Source: Plecoglossus altivelis
Lineage: Eukaryota; Chordata; Actinopteri; Osmeriformes; Plecoglossidae
Length of the DNA stretch: 64,000 bases
Reading direction: 5' to 3'
Assembly: GCA_036571765.1 (NCBI GenBank)
Contig: BROE01000022.1
Location: 11,056,282 to 11,120,281, forward strand
The stretch's first letter is position 1. Every line of letters begins with the position of its first letter. A program made the position numbers and the translations under genes. The notes below the pieces were generated by a model. That model was not told where the DNA came from. It made no database searches and saw nothing but the letters and a program-made list of their open reading frames with translations. Of the stretch, positions 39,503 to 53,782 are shown piece by piece.

Positions 39503-42500
39503 CACCCCATGTTGTCATCCTGTCCTTGTAGGCATTCGTTGATGAGGTTGACCAGGTGGCTGAAGAGACGTCCGTAAAGAGACTTAGCCAGCTGGTCTCT
39601 GTACTGCTCTGACATTTCCACGGTGTGGCGCCTGGTTATGACATCACCTAGGAAAGACCCAAGCAGGAACGAAGGGGATGATACGCAGACATTATTATTT
39701 GCATCGTTTCCAATGGTAGGTGAGGCGACTGTGAAATTCGCTAGCGTTTGTGTGAGAGTGAGGCAAGGGAGAGTTTACCTTTGAAATACTGTACATCAGA
39801 GGTGAGTGCGGAGCTCAGGTCATCTGAACACACCTGCAACAGACCAGCCACTGGAAAGAGAGAAAAAAGAGAGAAATAAAGTGATACATAGATCCTCAAC
39901 TAGACTGAAAACAACCAGCATTTCTTGTTCTCCTCCCCGACGATAATAATGCATCATGACGAGCAGTACTCAGCTGCAGTTCATCTCTGCCTACAGATCA
40001 ATCTATGATGCTGGCAGTGATTAGTCATCCTGGGCCCAGGCCCTGGTAGTGTCAATAACATCCAGCAGAACTCAGATCCACAGGTGACATCATCATCCGT
40101 CAATGCCAGTCACATGGTACTGTCAACAGGAAGCCCTGTCTTTCCCAGATTGATGACATCACCTGTTTACCCTCTTCCTGAGGTCAGGGGTCCCGGCTCC
40201 GTGTGAGGTTGCATAATGTGGTCTCTGTTGTCGCCATGGCAACACTGCGGCCGGGAAACGAGGCTTAGTAAACATGTTACCGGCCAACATCAGGAGGGTG
40301 TACGTGTGTGTGCGCTCACATTTGTGAAAACAGTGTAGAGTATGTGGGGGAGAGCCTGTTGGTGAGGCTCCGCTGGAAGGAACGAGGGACTGTGAGAGGT
40401 AGAGAGAGGAAGAAAGAGAGAGGTGGAGGAGGGGAGGCTGTAGCAGCAGCAGAGCAGACGTCAACAAGAAGATGGAGACAGGCACCGTTTCTACAGCGCA
40501 CCTCCTCCTTCTCCTCTCCCCTCTCTTTCAAATGGTTCCTCTCGCCTTTGCCTCTCTCTCTCTCTCTCTTTCTCTCTCTGTTCGCCCCCCACCTCTCTCT
40601 CTCTCTCCCTCACTCTCTCTCTCTCGCCCCTGTTTCTCCCCCTGCTGGCGATCCGGTGTGTGTGCAGACATTGCAGACCTGCACCATGTGACGGGGTTGT
40701 GCTGACCTCGCTCCAGCAAATGCAGATCGGACGGGAAGGCGGAGTCTGGGTCCGTCAGGGTGGTGAAGTGCATGTCGCCCACATGGAGCACAGACGACAG
40801 GAGCTGGAACACCGAGTCCACTTCCTGGGTGGGTGGAGCCAGGGTTGGGGGCATGGCAGAGGAGAGGGGTGGAAAATGAATGTTTGATGTTAATGATTTA
40901 GTTTGGATTATTGATATTATACATGCTTCATGTAGTGAAGAGCTACAGCACACTACCCAAAAGTGCTCACCCAATGACCCCCACTCTCACCCCTGCCTCT
41001 TACCCTCACTTACCCCTTCTGCTCACTACCCCCTTTCGTTCCCCTCCCTTCTCTCTGTTTGTCCTTGAACCGAGGACACTTAATGGAAACCCTGCTTACC
41101 CATTACACATTCCTACTGGGTCCTTGGGTAAGTGGGGGAATACGTGTGTGTGTGTGTGTGTGTTTGTAGGATTGTGTGTGTGTGTATGTATAGGATATTG
41201 GAGCTGATTTCACTGTGATAAGCACAGACACTCTATCCAGCCAACGCAGACAGAGGAGGTGAAAAAAAGGAGGGGGAGAGTTCATGTGAGTGTGGGCAGG
41301 GAGTTATCTCCCAAGGAGAGCCAGCGAGGGACCAGAGGGAATCTTGCTTTTCCACTGTTACCTATAGACCCCTACAGACATCCAGGCTTTTTTTCCTCTC
41401 TCTATATCTGGCTTTCCTTCTATCTGAATCAAAATGCCCCTGCCTAACTGGGGATCTGAATGCCTGTCTTTCTCGCTCACTTACTTTCTCCACAGATGCG
41501 CTACCGGTACTCACACTTGATCCTAATCGCACTATCTCTATACGTCTTTTGGTCTACCACGCCCCCCACCACCCCACCGGCCCTGTGACGGCAGGGCGGG
41601 AACCAGGATGAGGATTAAAAGTTGAGACAGTGGTCAATCTCCGTTAGCATATGCCGACTGGAGATTAAAAATACATACTGATAATGTGTGGAAACACACA
41701 CACTCAGCACGGAACTCAACAGTCTGTGCAAACTACCCCAAGAAACGCAAGCTCCATGTGATATCGTCCCTTTGCCTACCCCCTGGCCGCGACACCGTCA
41801 TGTATTACGGTGAGAAATACACCGCACACGAGCACACAAGTGCGTCATCATACCATGTGTACAGTACACACATAATCCCATGAACACACAGTAGGTTTCC
41901 ACAGCAGAGAGACAATGCATACCAGCTTGTTGAGGCCCAGGGCTCGCAGGGCCTGTTTGACAGCAGCCAGACGATCTCTGCTCTGGGTAGAGGCCATGGC
42001 CACGGGGGGGCTCTCCCCTGGAGTCGAAGGGTTGAGGTACCTACACGCACAAAAGCAGGCGTACGATTCCCGCACACACGCACAAGAATAGACACGGAGG
42101 GACCAGTCAGTCAACAGCTAAGAGCACCATGAAAAATCTTGGCAGCAAGCAAAAATGCAGGCAGCCATGTTTGACTCTTAAACCTGACACACCGACCATC
42201 TTGTATACCAGTTTTTTAAACGCCAGCAACAGAACAGAACACTGGTGTGCGTTTCTGGCATGTGGTATTGCTTATGTGTGCGAGTGTGTGTGTCTGTTTG
42301 GGTTCTCAGAAGTGAAAGAAGCACGGCTTATGACCATAATGGCGGTTTGTAGCAAGAACCTTTCTCAGGACAGAGCCGAAACCCACCCTTTCCTGGGGGT
42401 CTGGAGCTGGACGAGAGGGTCATGTGTCAGGAGCAGAGTATTAGAAGAGGAGGAGAGGCAGAGAGAGATTGGATACGATGTGGCTGACATGTTGACACAC

Positions 42501-45500
42501 TTCACTACAACCATCCTTTGCTTTGCATATTCAACTGCCTGGGAGGCCAGGAAGTGTTTATGCAATACTGACACCGTTGTAAACACACACACACACACAC
42601 ACTCTCAGTCCTGACCTGGTTTGTTTTGTGTGGTTGCATTCTCATGCCGAGTCTATAAAATGGATGATCCCAAACACTGGGGAAAAACTTTTGTTATGTA
42701 TTGTTTACATGTATGCCTGTGTGTATGCTTGTGTGTGCATGCCTGTGTGTATGTCTGTGTGTATGCCTGTGTGTGTATGCCTGTGTGGATGCCTGTGTGT
42801 GTGTATGCCTGTGTATGTATGCCTGTGTGTATGCCTCTGTGTGTGTGAGTTGAGTTTGTGAGTACAGATGTAACATAAGGGGCAGCATATACTTTCGCTT
42901 CAGGTGGCCTACTTATAACTCATCACAGAATCAGTACACGAAAGAGACACAGCGTACATAACAGAAGACCTGGTTGAATGGGTAACGTGTGTTTGTCCGT
43001 GGATGTGGAGCAAGGTGAGGTTCGCTAACTACGATGCTGGCTATTATCCTGGTATGTGAGGTCAGAGGTCATTAAGGTAAGGCTGAGGTGGGGTGAGAAA
43101 GAGTTGAGAAAGAGCTGATTTAAGGTGCGGTGGAGTATAGGTCATTTGATTTAAAGCTGAGGTGTGTAAAATGGCGATTGAAGTTGTGGTTGAGGTGAGG
43201 AAGTTGGTCTTGGTGGGTTTGAGGTGGGGCAGCAATGAGGTAAAGGTTGGATGTAGATGAGATAGAGGTGAGGTAGAGTGGTGGTGGTGGTGATGTTTTT
43301 CGTTTGGCATTCGACTTTGTATAACTCAAGACAACTATCACATCATTATGGCTGCGCCTCATCCTTTAATTGCATATAGCGGGACAAGTTCTCCGTTACT
43401 TCTCAGCATGGGAAATGGTTTAAATGTGTGAGAAATAAAAGGTGTTGTGTGAGAGCAAGAGAAGTGGCTAAAATGCATGGGTCTCACAGCAATAGGAGAG
43501 CGCTGGATGTGGGCTAGCAGGTTGTTAAAGGTGTGTGTATACCTGTGTGCTAGCATGTTGTCGAGGTGTGTGTATACCTGTGTGCTAGCATGTGGTCGAG
43601 GTGTGTGTATACTTGTATGCTAGCATGTTGTTGAGGTGTGTGTATACCTGTGTGCTAGCATGTGGTTGAGGTGTGTGTATACCTGTTTGCTAGCATGTGG
43701 TTGAGGTGTGTGTATACCTGTGTGCTAGCATGTGGTTGAGGTGTGTGTATACCTGTGTGCTAGCAGGTTATTGAGGTACAGGCAGCTCTTTTCTTCAGCA
43801 GACAGACCTTCGGCCATCAGGTAGAAGATGTGAAAGTTTGGCTGCTGGGGCACCATGTGAAGCAGGCGACTCTTCTCCAGCATGTAGGTGGAGACCCGTG
43901 CTGGAGCCAAGTGCACACACACACGCACATACACACACAGATGCACACACACACACACACGTACACACACAGATGCACACACACACACACATACACACAC
44001 AGATGCACACACACAGACACAAACACAGACACACACACAAACACAGACACACAAACACAGACGCACACACACATAAAGATACACATGGACGCAGAGGCAC
44101 ACACACAGACACAAACACACACACACAGATACAGACGCACATACACACACACATAAAGATACACATGCACACAGAGGCACACAGACAGACAGGCACAAAC
44201 ATCACGCATGTTAAAAACCCCAAAACAACAACAAAGAAACACTGTTAGGAAATGACCCATCGGGGCCTGTAAATAAACTTGTTTGTATTAAACTTGTTTT
44301 GACATAACACCATGAATTACATGGCTTTTCTTCTCTGACAACTCTGGGTTAGACTTGCTGGAAAGGGTTGTGCTGACAGTGGGTTAACAAATGTAGCTAT
44401 ACTGACCCCTGTTGGTTGCGTTCACAACTGCAGAAGGAAGAGCCCCTGCGTCTGGCCGATATTACGACAGACCTTTTTACAAGCCTCTTGTGTGCAGCGC
44501 ATGTGTCCTTGTATGTGACTGTGCGTGTGAAAGGGTTTGTCATTACCCCTACCTCTGAGCAGCGTTCTCCTCCTCTCACAGTACTGAAGACTCAGCAGCT
44601 TGATGAAACGACTGGCGTTTCTGTTCCTGGGAGTCTGGGTGTGCCCAAACGCCTCTAGGATGCAGTTCACCTGGACAAATCCACACATACACGTACACAA
44701 ACACACCCATGTTCATACAGATACCATAACTGAATGCTTCATCTCAAATGTCACAGATGGATGGTATTCATCGTTAGGGGACAGCCACAAGAACCATGAA
44801 TTGAATAAGGTGTAGCTGATTGAACATTAAGAAGGGAAAGGCTGAATGTTCTGAATCTTCGATGCTTTGGCCACACCAAGGAAATCTATCCCAGTGCAAT
44901 ACTACTTTCCTCCAGTAGAGAGCAATATAGCTCCATTGAACTCCACATTTGTGGAGCTCATACAAATTCTGTCTCCCTCTCTCTCGCTCTCTCTTTCGCA
45001 TGCAAAATGTCTTATTTTTTCTCTTTCTCTCCCTTTCCATATCGGTCTCCCCCCTTCTCCCACTCCTCATCTCTCCCTGAGACTTGACCCAGATTTGAGC
45101 ACTAAACAGTGACATCCTCCCTGTCTTCCTCCACCCAGACTGCATCCGGCTCCTTCGGAAGCTCTGTAAGACACTGATACCAGCACCACCAGGACACTGC
45201 AGCCAAGGGACCAGCGAAGCAAGACAGCGAGACCATGTCCTTATTCCGGTCTGTCGAAAACGTGCTACTGCTGCTCGAACAGCGTCATCCGAACTGATTG
45301 CTCCCAGCGGGATCAGCAGCTGCTCCCACAATGGAGATGGAGGTCTTTTTCGCTGTCATTGTGCTCCTCAATGATCTACATCAATAGTCCACATTAGGCC
45401 TGAAGCTACACGGAAAGCTGCCACCTCTGGCATCGTGGCTCTGACAACCTCCGAATACAATACACAATCCAAAAATGAATTACAGAATGCATGCTGGCAG

Positions 45501-45920
45501 AAGACTAACAGGCCAATCATCTCCCTTGCACACAAGAGCTCACACACATGGGCATGGGTTTACCAAATGGGTCTACCAAATGGGTCTACCAAATGGGTCT
45601 ACCAAATAGGTCTACCAAAATGGGCTCTCGATGGCAGTCAGCCATGTTTCTTGTCAGATTTGGTGTCTGAAGATGAGACCATGGCTGCTCAGCATCCCTG
45701 GATGTGTGTGAAGACTGGAGCTCTATCACACACATACACAGTCTGGAGATGCAGAGATCTTGGACCAGAACCAGGATCCAGGACTCAGACAGAGACAGAT
45801 GTCTGGACTTACGTGCTTCATCTTGGGCTCCAGACAGAAGCCCTTGGGACCAGACCTGGCTGTCAGGTGTCGGACTATGTGTTTACACGCCTCGGTCTTA
45901 CCGGAGCCACTCTCCCCGCT

Positions 45921-45995
<75 letters not shown>

Positions 45996-47339
45996 AAGAG
46001 AGAGTGATTGTGACAGTTATGTAGTTAACCATGAAGTCTTAAAGGAATGGGTGTGTTGAAAGACATCATCAGGGTGTAGTCCACGTCTGCCCATTCGGTC
46101 ATGCTCCTCCACCCACCTGACATCACTTCTTCCCTCCATCCCTCCCTCCTCCTTTGCACAGCTATCCCTTAACTCCCACTAGGAGTTCTGCAGCTGTGAA
46201 GATCTAGGGCTGCCACGCACAAGCATGCATGCACACAGTCACAAAGGTCAATCAGATAGCGTGGAAGCCGTTCATACTCTGTGTGTATATATGTATCACT
46301 GTTTGCTTGTTTGCGCACGTGCCCAAGTTCGTATTTCTACATGCGTCAGTGTGTGGTGCGCGCGATGTTCTCTCGGGGTTCGTCTCTACCTAATGAGGGC
46401 GTATGCTGTGTTTAGTGTCGTGGCAGCGAGGGAAGCGTGAGCATGCCTTAGCGCAATATGTAAAAATGTGTTTTCAGTACAAGTGCTGACGTTCATCACA
46501 AGGACAGTCACCGCAGTGAGACGAGGGAACTTTAACAAGCAATGCTTCCAATGCTAATGCTTCTAACACAGGAACACCCACGCGGTGCCTGGTGTTCTCA
46601 AACTGAAGTGTCGCTACCTGAAGGTATATTTCCCACAGGCTGCTTACCTATTCCTTTGTCTCTATGTGAATGAACCAAAAAAATCAACAGGCACCACACC
46701 TAATGGGTATAGGCCAAAACAGAAAATGTCACTAAATGAGAAGATGATTTATACTTACTTATAACAACTGTTACAGATTATTATATGTTTTAAGCAAGAA
46801 AAAAAGCCTACACAGGACTGCAGCAAAAAACACAAAGATCCAAGTCGACTTGGACGTACAGCAGAAACATGGAATCAATCGACTGATGAATAGAGGACAG
46901 AAAGGGTAAGTAAGATGGACTCAAACAAATTGGTCAGACGTAGCTGGGATAATGATGATGCATGACATTGAGGAGTCAATACCAGATTTAAAAGAACAAT
47001 GATAGTGAGGGGAGAAAGGAATGGGAACATGTGGACGTCATTTTTTGTACTTGTGCTTGTGTGTGTGCAGTACGTGGGCTCCGGCTTTGCACTAGAGAGT
47101 GCAAGGTCCACACATTCACTTTTCATTGAGCAGGTTTTATTCAGTTCCAAGGACACAGTGATCTGGTACACTGGCCTCATAGGACCATGTGTGCTTATTG
47201 TCGAAATGTGTGGGTGTTTGTGTGTGTGTGTGAGAATGAATGAAAGCGAGAGAGAGAGCTTGCCCTTGAGGGACCTAACATTTTGACTGCTTCCAGCCCA
47301 GTGGAACCGTGACTGTTGTGGAGTGTTTAACAGGATGTG

Positions 47340-47377
<38 letters not shown>

Positions 47378-50300
47378 TGTGTGTGTGTGTGATGGATAGC
47401 CTGCGGCCAGAGCGCATTAACTCCCTGCCAGATCCGTTGCGACTCAGCATGAACGTTGGTGGAGAGCCGGAATGGGATTTAATTGCAATCAGAAATCCTG
47501 CACACACACACATGCACTCACAAACAAACACACACATGCACATGCATAGACCCCTGTTCAGCCTGGGACAAACAGCAAGCTTCAACCCTCCTGGATGATC
47601 CGTCTCAGGAACGTTTAACAGGTTGGAGCACAGGTCTATTAATCCCTCTGAAAGTGTTAAACTGGCCTTGAGAGGCAAATATGGGTTGACTTCCTTGAAC
47701 CCAGTTATGATTTTCCCTAATCAGAAGCATAAGAGTGTGGTACCTGAGCAGGAAGCACTGGGGCCGTCTCTCCCGCAGCATCATGTGGTAGGCCCTCTCC
47801 GAGGAGGAGAAGATGTGCGGGGGAAGAGAGGAGCAGAGGCGGCCTGTAGAGCTCAGGTACAACTGACTCACCTAGAGAGGAGAGCAAGCGAGAGACAGAG
47901 AGAGAGACAGAGACGAAGAGAGAGACAGACAGAGAGAGAGAGACGGAGAGAGAGAGACAGAGACAGAGACGAACAGAGAGAGAGACAGATAGACAGACAG
48001 ACAGACGAAGAGAGAAAGAGAGACACAGAAAGAGACAAAGATGAGGAGAGAGACAGAGAGAGACGAAGAGAGAGAGACAGAGACGCATAAACAGGTGAGT
48101 GACACAGAAAGAGTTATAGTCTTACATAACATACAGAGTGTATGTTATAAAACATACTCCTGTGTACAGCATTGCAGAGTCTCCAGAGTGCTTGTTCACA
48201 GGCAGAGAAGGGGAACGCAAAGGTCAATAAAGGACGGACATGTGGAGAAATAAAAGGACACTAATATGCACTTGCCAGCTTGCAACTTGGCACAGTTTCA
48301 GGACACACACTGGAGGGCGGAACCTTGACGTAAGGCTCATCAACACCTCCCCCATACCTGCTGTAGGAGGTACCCAGGATCTGGGCCACATCTCTAACAC
48401 AATGGACATACCACTCTCTGTATTCAGCCTCCTGGCCCTGACCCTCCACAAACCTGCTTCACCCATCGTGTGTCTCAGGGTCGAGGCTTGGAGAGGGTGG
48501 TGCGGAGGCGTGTGTGCGTGCATGGGAGTATGTGCGTGTGGCTGAACTTGATCCACCACGAGTTTGTCTAGTGCATAGTGCAGAGTCAGCCGAGTGCTGT
48601 ATCACTAACAGGAAGAATCTGCATTATTAATCGAGCGTATCAAGAGTCAAGACCCATTTGAGCCATTCAGACTGGACACACACACACACACCACTGGAAA
48701 CACACACACACCACTTAATACTGTGTGTAACTCAGAAAGGGAATGAGCTGCACCGATTTATTCAGATTAACCAGACAGTTTATATTTACTACATTTATAG
48801 ATTCTGTATTTAACACACCACAGACAGAAAGTCTACAACTACATACCTTTAACCGATAACTTAACATTGGTGTGTTGTTGAATCTAGTAGTATACAACAC
48901 TTTATGTGACAGTGAGTCTGGAACTAAAATCATGTCCCGTCCTAGGAGGAAACAGCCAGTCAGCAAAGTGTAGCAGAACTCACCAGGGTGGAGTATATAG
49001 GTAGCTCCTTGTTGGGATTCACAAGAAGTAGAATGTTGCCAATGTAGGTCTGCAAAAGAGGAACATTGAAATCCATTAAACTTAGCTTGATCTGAATAAT
49101 GGCGATTCCTGGGTAGATTGAATTTTACCAGCCGGTCACGTACTGCAAGAGACATTGCTGTTGAAAATCTAATGACTAGCTACAGTAGCTTTGGGCTTCA
49201 GGAGTTATGCTCTACTGGCACATACGGTATGTTCTGAAAATCGTTTGTCAAAGCCAGCCCTTTTTACCGTTGATACTCTGTTCCAGTTTTCCATCTCTGA
49301 GTTTGACCATATGCAAGTCTCTCGTACCAGACCATAAGGCTAGAGAGCTCTCATCAAAGGTCCTCTCTGACCACCCTGCTGAGGAACATATGGACCATTC
49401 AATGGCTTGGTCCTTCTGCTCCTCCACACCACCTCCACCATTTTCTTTCCCCCTCTTTCCCTTCTGTCTTGCCTCCTCCTCCACCCAACCTATCCTCCTC
49501 CGCCATGTTTTTCTCCTTCTCTACCCCTCTATCTCCATCGTCCCTCGACATCTCAATCCTCTGGTAATACCCCCCCCCCTCCATTTCGTCTGCAAGCCCA
49601 TTGTCTTTTAACTGCCCATTTGCTGGTGTTTATCCTTGCTCTTCATCTAAGTGATTCCTTTTCTTGTGTGCCCTCCATCCACCTCTCTCTCTCATCTGCG
49701 TCAGCCAATCCCTGGACAGGAGAACACTCTAGGCAATTACCCATTGATCAGCACCTTATCCAAACTCTGTTCCCTCATGGCAAGACAGGACAGGGACAAT
49801 GACTTTATAGACTGACCACAAAACCCAGCAGTTTGATAAATAATGGAGTCATGGATTTCCTGTCCTTGATTGAGAAGACACTGGTTTTTCGAGAATTAGA
49901 CACTGTTAGGAAGGAAACTGTGTGTGTCTGCACAATGCGTATTTGTATATATGGGACTGTGTGTATGTGTCTAAGGTTTTAGTACACAGTGCCATTCACA
50001 GAGTATCTAGCCAGCCCCCAGTCCAACAGTGTCTGGCTCTAGTCCATGTCCAGCAGTCAGACAGCCTTCTGGGCCAGTGGGCCGGCCTCCAGGGCTTTAG
50101 TTAGTCAGCTCTGGCCAAAGAACCAACACCAGCCTCAGGCCCGGAACAGAGAACAGACTCAGGGGGCAGCTTGACACCAGAATAAGGTTCCTCTTGTATA
50201 CTAGAACCAACAGTACACAGGCTAATAGTGGGCAGTTTTGTTTGGGGGAATGAGAGAGGGGTCATGAATTAAGAGGTTACAGACACCAACTTTTTGTGTA

Positions 50301-51964
50301 TGTATTTGGGGTGGGTAACTAGATAAAGAGATCTTCTTTTTGGCTCTGTGTGTATCTCTCTTTGGTACGTACGTAAATCTGGTTGTTGGCAAAACGTTTC
50401 TGCATTTCATAGAGCAGACTGCTGTCTGTGAGCTCGCTGAGTGATGCAAGGTCATCGTTTGGTGCCGGTGGCATCAGCTTCACCTGAAGCAGAAGAACGC
50501 AACACAAACGCCTCAGTACACACAAGCATACTCATTCACACTTCACACTGGTACTTAGGAGAGTGAAAAAGTCCAAACCTATAGAGTATTACTAAACAGT
50601 CATTAAATATACGGGATATTTTTTGTATTTAATGTTACAGCTTATTAATATGACTTGTCTGACACTAACTTGCTCCAGTTTTCCAGAACTAGTGCTGTAG
50701 GGACCGTCAAGACCATTGTCCTGGGAGGGCTGTCTGCTCAGACCGCCCTCGGCCTCCCTGAACATGGTGAGCTTCTCCAATAGGCTGTCGCGCTTGGCCA
50801 GGGGTAGGGCCAGGGGGGTCCTGTGGGGAGGAGTTAGGATTCATAATTTGACATATTGATGAAGTGACATGAATTAATATGATAAAAACTGCCTTAAAAC
50901 TTTCATGAAGTAGATTTACAAAGTTCTTAGAAAAGTATCAACTTGTATAATTACTAGTTGTGCTGGTCATAAATTGTGTAACTATCACATAACAATTTTG
51001 TATTTGAATTCCATGGTCTGGTGTGGGTTTTGACATCGTGAAATACAGTAACTGGAAGGGTTGACAGACTCACAGGTTTTTGACGGGTGTGGTGACGTCA
51101 TGAGCCTCTCCGTCAGAGTAGCGTTGGTCTGGGGGGAACAGGGAGGCAGTGGGGTCTTTCTGTCGCTCTACCCAGCATGCTTCTGCCCTCAGCAGCATGT
51201 CGGCGATGGGATCTGTCGCTGACACATCTGGGGACGAGGCAGTGAAGTGACAGGACTTTAAACAGGCTTACTGTCAGCCCCCCCCCCCTCTCTTATCATC
51301 TAGCCTGGATGAGGCTTCTCTGAAATCATGCACCCCTGTGAAGTTGCATTCAAGAGCTTGTTGAAACATTTATAGCAGAGCGTGTTTCTCTGCCATTCCA
51401 ATATCAAATTAATGATCATATTTATAGTATGTACATATACACTCGTATAAGATATTAAATTGTAATGCATTATTAATGCCAGCCGATCAAATACACTTGG
51501 TTTGGAAGGTGAGGAGACGGTGACAGTGTGTAGGTCTTCTTTAGCTTCCTTTGAAGATTTATTTTTTGTGTTCTTCCTCAGGGTTGTGTAGGAAAACACA
51601 GACGCAGTAACATGCACAAAGCTAACATTGCAAGGCTGTTATTTGGTCACGAAATCACTGAAATTGGCATTGACACTGTTGCATGTTTTTGGAGGATCTT
51701 TCTGCCGAGGAGGTGTACAGCGATATGTGCTTGTTTGTACACAGGGGGAAACCTTTTTCAGAACATCTGAAAAACATGCAACAGTCTGACACTGGGGTCA
51801 TCGACCACAACAGCTGGCAGTTCAGCCCTTAGCAGTTTCAAGTGCAGTTAATGGTTTGAACTTGTCCACAAGGAGCCAAGGATTGGCGTTCGTTCCCCAT
51901 ACGACTTAGACACACTGACAGCCTCCCTCCCCTGTCCCTTTTGATCTCAATCTCCATCATCTTC

Positions 51965-52011
<47 letters not shown>

Positions 52012-53749
52012 TCAGCCTGTATTTCTCCTACATTTTCGTCCTACTGCCCTCCCTCCTCCTTCTCTCTTCCATTCGAGGGACCTCTAAGTGAAAAGAAGGG
52101 GATCCCCCTGTGTCCCAGGGCTGTCACACCCCCGCCCCAGCCTCAGCCTCAGCCCATGCCTCAGCCTTCGTGTTAAAGGGAGGTATCGATTAGTGCTCAG
52201 CTTCTCTGGCCAGGGAGACTCGGCGGACCCGAGCAGTGTAATTACCTGGCTGCGTTTGGTATTCACCCAACATGCTCACCATTGGACATGTCGGCAGTGT
52301 GACTTTCAGAGGGTTTTTAGGTGCAGAGCATCTTGCAGGATTACTACTTTATGGCTACAGGAATGTACTGGGGTATTTCTGATCTATGTACGTTTATTAG
52401 AGGCAATTCCTGAAATATCTGCAAAGTAGGCAGGACGTAGTGTGGTTGCAGTGTGGTAAAAGTGTCATACTGTGCTCTACTAGTCCCAAGTGCTCCCAGT
52501 AATGACAGGCAGATATTCATGTGATTATTCATGTGATTCATGTGGGAAATTATATAATTATATGAATCAAAAAAGCTTCAGATGATCACCCCAGCCACCT
52601 TCAATCATTCAAGTTGTGTGTGGATCGGTGTTCTTGCATGTGTGCTTCAGCATTAAGCAATGAAAATGTCCTCTTTTGTGTTATGAATGACTTTGTTCCA
52701 GCGGGCTGAAGGCACAAACTACAAAAAAATCGATTTGACTTTATTACATTTGCTGCGTGTTTGTCCCAGAAACCTTGTGTGTGTGATCGCTCTTGTACTA
52801 CCATTAAACATACAATCTCATCTTGGACAATATATAAAGCAATTGATTTGTTTCATTTGCCGAAACGTCATCTAACAGCACTAACGTAAGATGGGCCACT
52901 GCGTACCTGAGGGTTTGTCCAGGGTGCAGTTCAATAGTGCGGGGTCAGCTCTGTGCTTCAGTAACTGGATCACGATGCTCGTCTGTGAGAGGAGAAAGAT
53001 GGACAGATGGACACAGGCAAACATGTTATATTTGGATCCATCTCTATGAATCGGCTTCATTTTCAACTTCAATTTCAGGCACTTGGTAAACCAGGATGCT
53101 GTTCCGTCTGATTCTGTTCAGCAAATCCTTCGTGCTGTTATGTCTGCATCACTTCTTCAGATAGCTCTCGCTAGTCTCTAGTCTCCCTATGTCTTCTGTC
53201 ATACATTGCTGTCCGACAATACATACAATGTAATTCTTCAAGTTTGTTTGACCGAGTGGGATTGTGTGCTTGATGTTTTCTTTAGAATCATGGAGTCTCC
53301 AGCAGACTTCCTTGACGGCGTGGCTACTGCTAGCTTGATTAGCCTGAGCTGTTGGTATGGATTCTTTCCTCTTCCAGAATTGGCTTTTTGATTTACTGGC
53401 TCTTTCCGTTGAACTACCTTTACACTTCCTACAGTCCCATTCTTGTTAAGCGCAGGTGAATATGTATGTAGTTGTTAGAATGTTGTCTGGAAGGCTCTGC
53501 AGTGCAGGAGGCTCTGCAGTGTGCTCCACCACGCAATCAGAGGCTTCTTTCATTTGGATCACCTGTCCACTACTCTTTCTTGGGTCATGATGTGGCAAGG
53601 TTCCTATTGTGGTACAAAGACCGGTAAGCCGGAGTCGGCTATCAACATATTTGCTGGCAAAATCTTATCAGCTGCACATATACGCTTAGCACACTGTTGG
53701 GAGTTAGATGAAATACCTTTGCCAGAGGGAGGGAGGGTGGGTGGGTGGG

Positions 53750-53782
<33 letters not shown>

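Noticed and set aside
46875..47678. 267-codon minus-strand open frame in an intron
   Set aside because: It runs through GT/CA repeats (CVCVCV and HTHTHT), has no recognisable domain, and would interrupt a phase-consistent exon pair e9-e10.
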